From: Enterobacter asburiae
GTDB taxonomy: Bacteria; Pseudomonadota; Gammaproteobacteria; Enterobacterales; Enterobacteriaceae
Assembly (NCBI GenBank): GCA_011754535.1
Contig: JAAQVN010000001.1
Location: 4,650,001 to 4,714,000 of the forward strand
Length of the DNA: 64,000 bases
Direction of reading: 5' to 3'
Shown: positions 63,295 to 64,000 of the stretch, piece by piece
Layout: each line of letters opens with the position of its first letter
Position numbering within the stretch: position 1 is the stretch's first letter
Notes under the pieces: generated by a model
What the model saw: the letters and a program-made list of their open reading frames with translations, nothing else
The model's database searches: none
Told to the model about the DNA's origin: nothing
Program-made: the position numbers and the translations under genes

Positions 63295-64000
63295 ATGGCT
63301 CTGGTAGTGGAATTTACCTGTGAATTGCCCAACGGTGTTCACGCGCGTCCGGCAAGTCATGTGGAAACGCTGTGCAATACGTTTGTCTCGCAAATCGAGT
63401 GGCATAACCTGCGTACGGACCGTAAAGGCGATGCCAAAAGCGCGCTGGCATTGATTGGTACCGATACGCTGGCAGGCGATCCCTGCCGTCTGGCAATCTG
63501 CGGTGAAGATGAGCAACATGCCCATCAGCGGCTGGAGCAGTGGCTGAGAGAGGAGTTCCCGCACTGTGACGCACCGCTTGAAGGAGTTATCAGCACGGAA
63601 CTGGAGCCCTTACCAGAATCACTGACACGCCTGAACCCGACGCTTTTTCGCGCCACTCCGGTATGCAGCGGCAGTGGGCAGGGCATCCTGACGGTACTGA
63701 CATCGCTGGATCTCAACGCCCTGACCGATTTACCCGAAGCACAAAACGTGGAAGCTGAGCAATCGGCGCTGGATACCGGTCTGACGCTGCTGGTCAAACA
63801 CATTGAGCTGCACGCGCTGGAAGGCGACAGCACCGCCAGCGCCATTCTTGAAGCCCACCGCTCGCTGGCTACAGATACCTCGCTGCGCCAGCATCTCCTG
63901 TCAGGGGTCAACCGGGGCTTAAGCTGCGCCCAGGCCATCATCGCCACGGCCAACCATTTCTGCGAGACGTTCTCTCGTTCCAGCAGCGCATATTTGCAGG
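63295..64000 (+). CDS. ptsA: PtsA (FrwA), 5' part: multiphosphoryl transfer protein
   Basis: The frame starts at the ATG at 63295 (AGGAGT 6 to 11 bases upstream) and is still open at the right edge, so about 235 of roughly 833 residues are seen. Residues 1-90 form an HPr domain, with the phosphohistidine H16 in PNGVHARPASH. After a linker, from about residue 120 comes the N-terminal domain of enzyme I (ATPVCSGSGQGILT, then AILEAHRSLATDTSLRQHL). In E. coli the rest of enzyme I and a fructose-type IIA domain follow. The full protein would give the Frw system its own phosphate relay. Divergent from frwC. Confidence 0.93.
   Translation, partial: MALVVEFTCELPNGVHARPASHVETLCNTFVSQIEWHNLRTDRKGDAKSALALIGTDTLAGDPCRLAICGEDEQHAHQRLEQWLREEFPHCDAPLEGVISTELEPLPESLTRLNPTLFRATPVCSGSGQGILTVLTSLDLNALTDLPEAQNVEAEQSALDTGLTLLVKHIELHALEGDSTASAILEAHRSLATDTSLRQHLLSGVNRGLSCAQAIIATANHFCETFSRSSSAYLQ

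Overview
This window is ordinary core chromosome of an enteric bacterium (Enterobacterales, family Enterobacteriaceae). Nearly every gene can be matched by eye to an E. coli K-12 protein of the same length and order. The organism is not E. coli. It has an intact ilvG and no aslBA, rffGH or eptC at the expected positions, and its rRNA operon has a different spacer tRNA set and different flanks. Protein divergence and gene content point towards the Enterobacter/Lelliottia/Leclercia/Klebsiella side of the family, but I cannot assign a genus from the sequence alone.

Layout, left to right. (1) 1-3500: the 3' part of hemY, an MFS transporter gene where E. coli has aslBA, the GlmZ small RNA on the minus strand with a sigma-54-type promoter and three upstream GlrR-type sites, and the argX-hisR-leuT-proM tRNA operon. 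(2) 3.5-16 kb: thrP (yifK) and the enterobacterial common antigen (ECA) operon wecA-wzzE-wecB-wecC-wecD-wecE-wzxE-wecF-wzyE-wecG, read leftwards, with rffG and rffH missing between wecC and wecD. (3) 16-23.5 kb: rho with its leader peptide rhoL, trxA, rhlB, gppA, rep and ppiC. (4) 23.5-32.7 kb: the isoleucine-valine region ilvC/ilvY and ilvL-G-M-E-D-A, with leader peptide and attenuator. (5) 33-35.8 kb: comM, maoP and hdfR. (6) 35.9-41.7 kb: a complete rRNA operon on the minus strand (P1, P2, boxA, 16S, tRNA-Ile, tRNA-Ala, 23S, 5S, tRNA-Asp, tRNA-Trp). (7) 41.7-49.6 kb: murI, btuB with a cobalamin riboswitch, trmA, yijD, fabR, sthA, oxyR and OxyS. (8) 49.6-57.1 kb: argH-argB-argC divergent from argE, then ppc. 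(9) 57.2-64 kb: yijO and the frw/pfl cluster (frwD, pflC, pflD, frwB, frwC) divergent from ptsA, which runs off the right edge.

The genes form several self-contained modules. The ECA operon takes UDP-GlcNAc to a polymerised surface glycan, but must obtain dTDP-4-keto-6-deoxyglucose from genes elsewhere. The ilv cluster is complete and controlled by attenuation (ilvLGMEDA) and by an activator (IlvY on ilvC). The arg genes share a divergent promoter with paired ARG boxes. The frw/pfl cluster couples a fructose-type PTS to a glycyl-radical enzyme whose active-site signature is that of a dehydratase/lyase, not pyruvate formate-lyase.

I found no prophage, transposon, CRISPR array or defence system, and nothing that looks like a new multi-gene system. 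The points most worth a second look are: the GlmZ control region; the rRNA junction that combines the flanks of E. coli rrnC and rrnB; the lost rffGH; a hairpin repeat placed just after the stop codons of ilvC, argH and argE; a possible MetJ-type operator between btuB and trmA; and the substrate of the PflD-Frw system.
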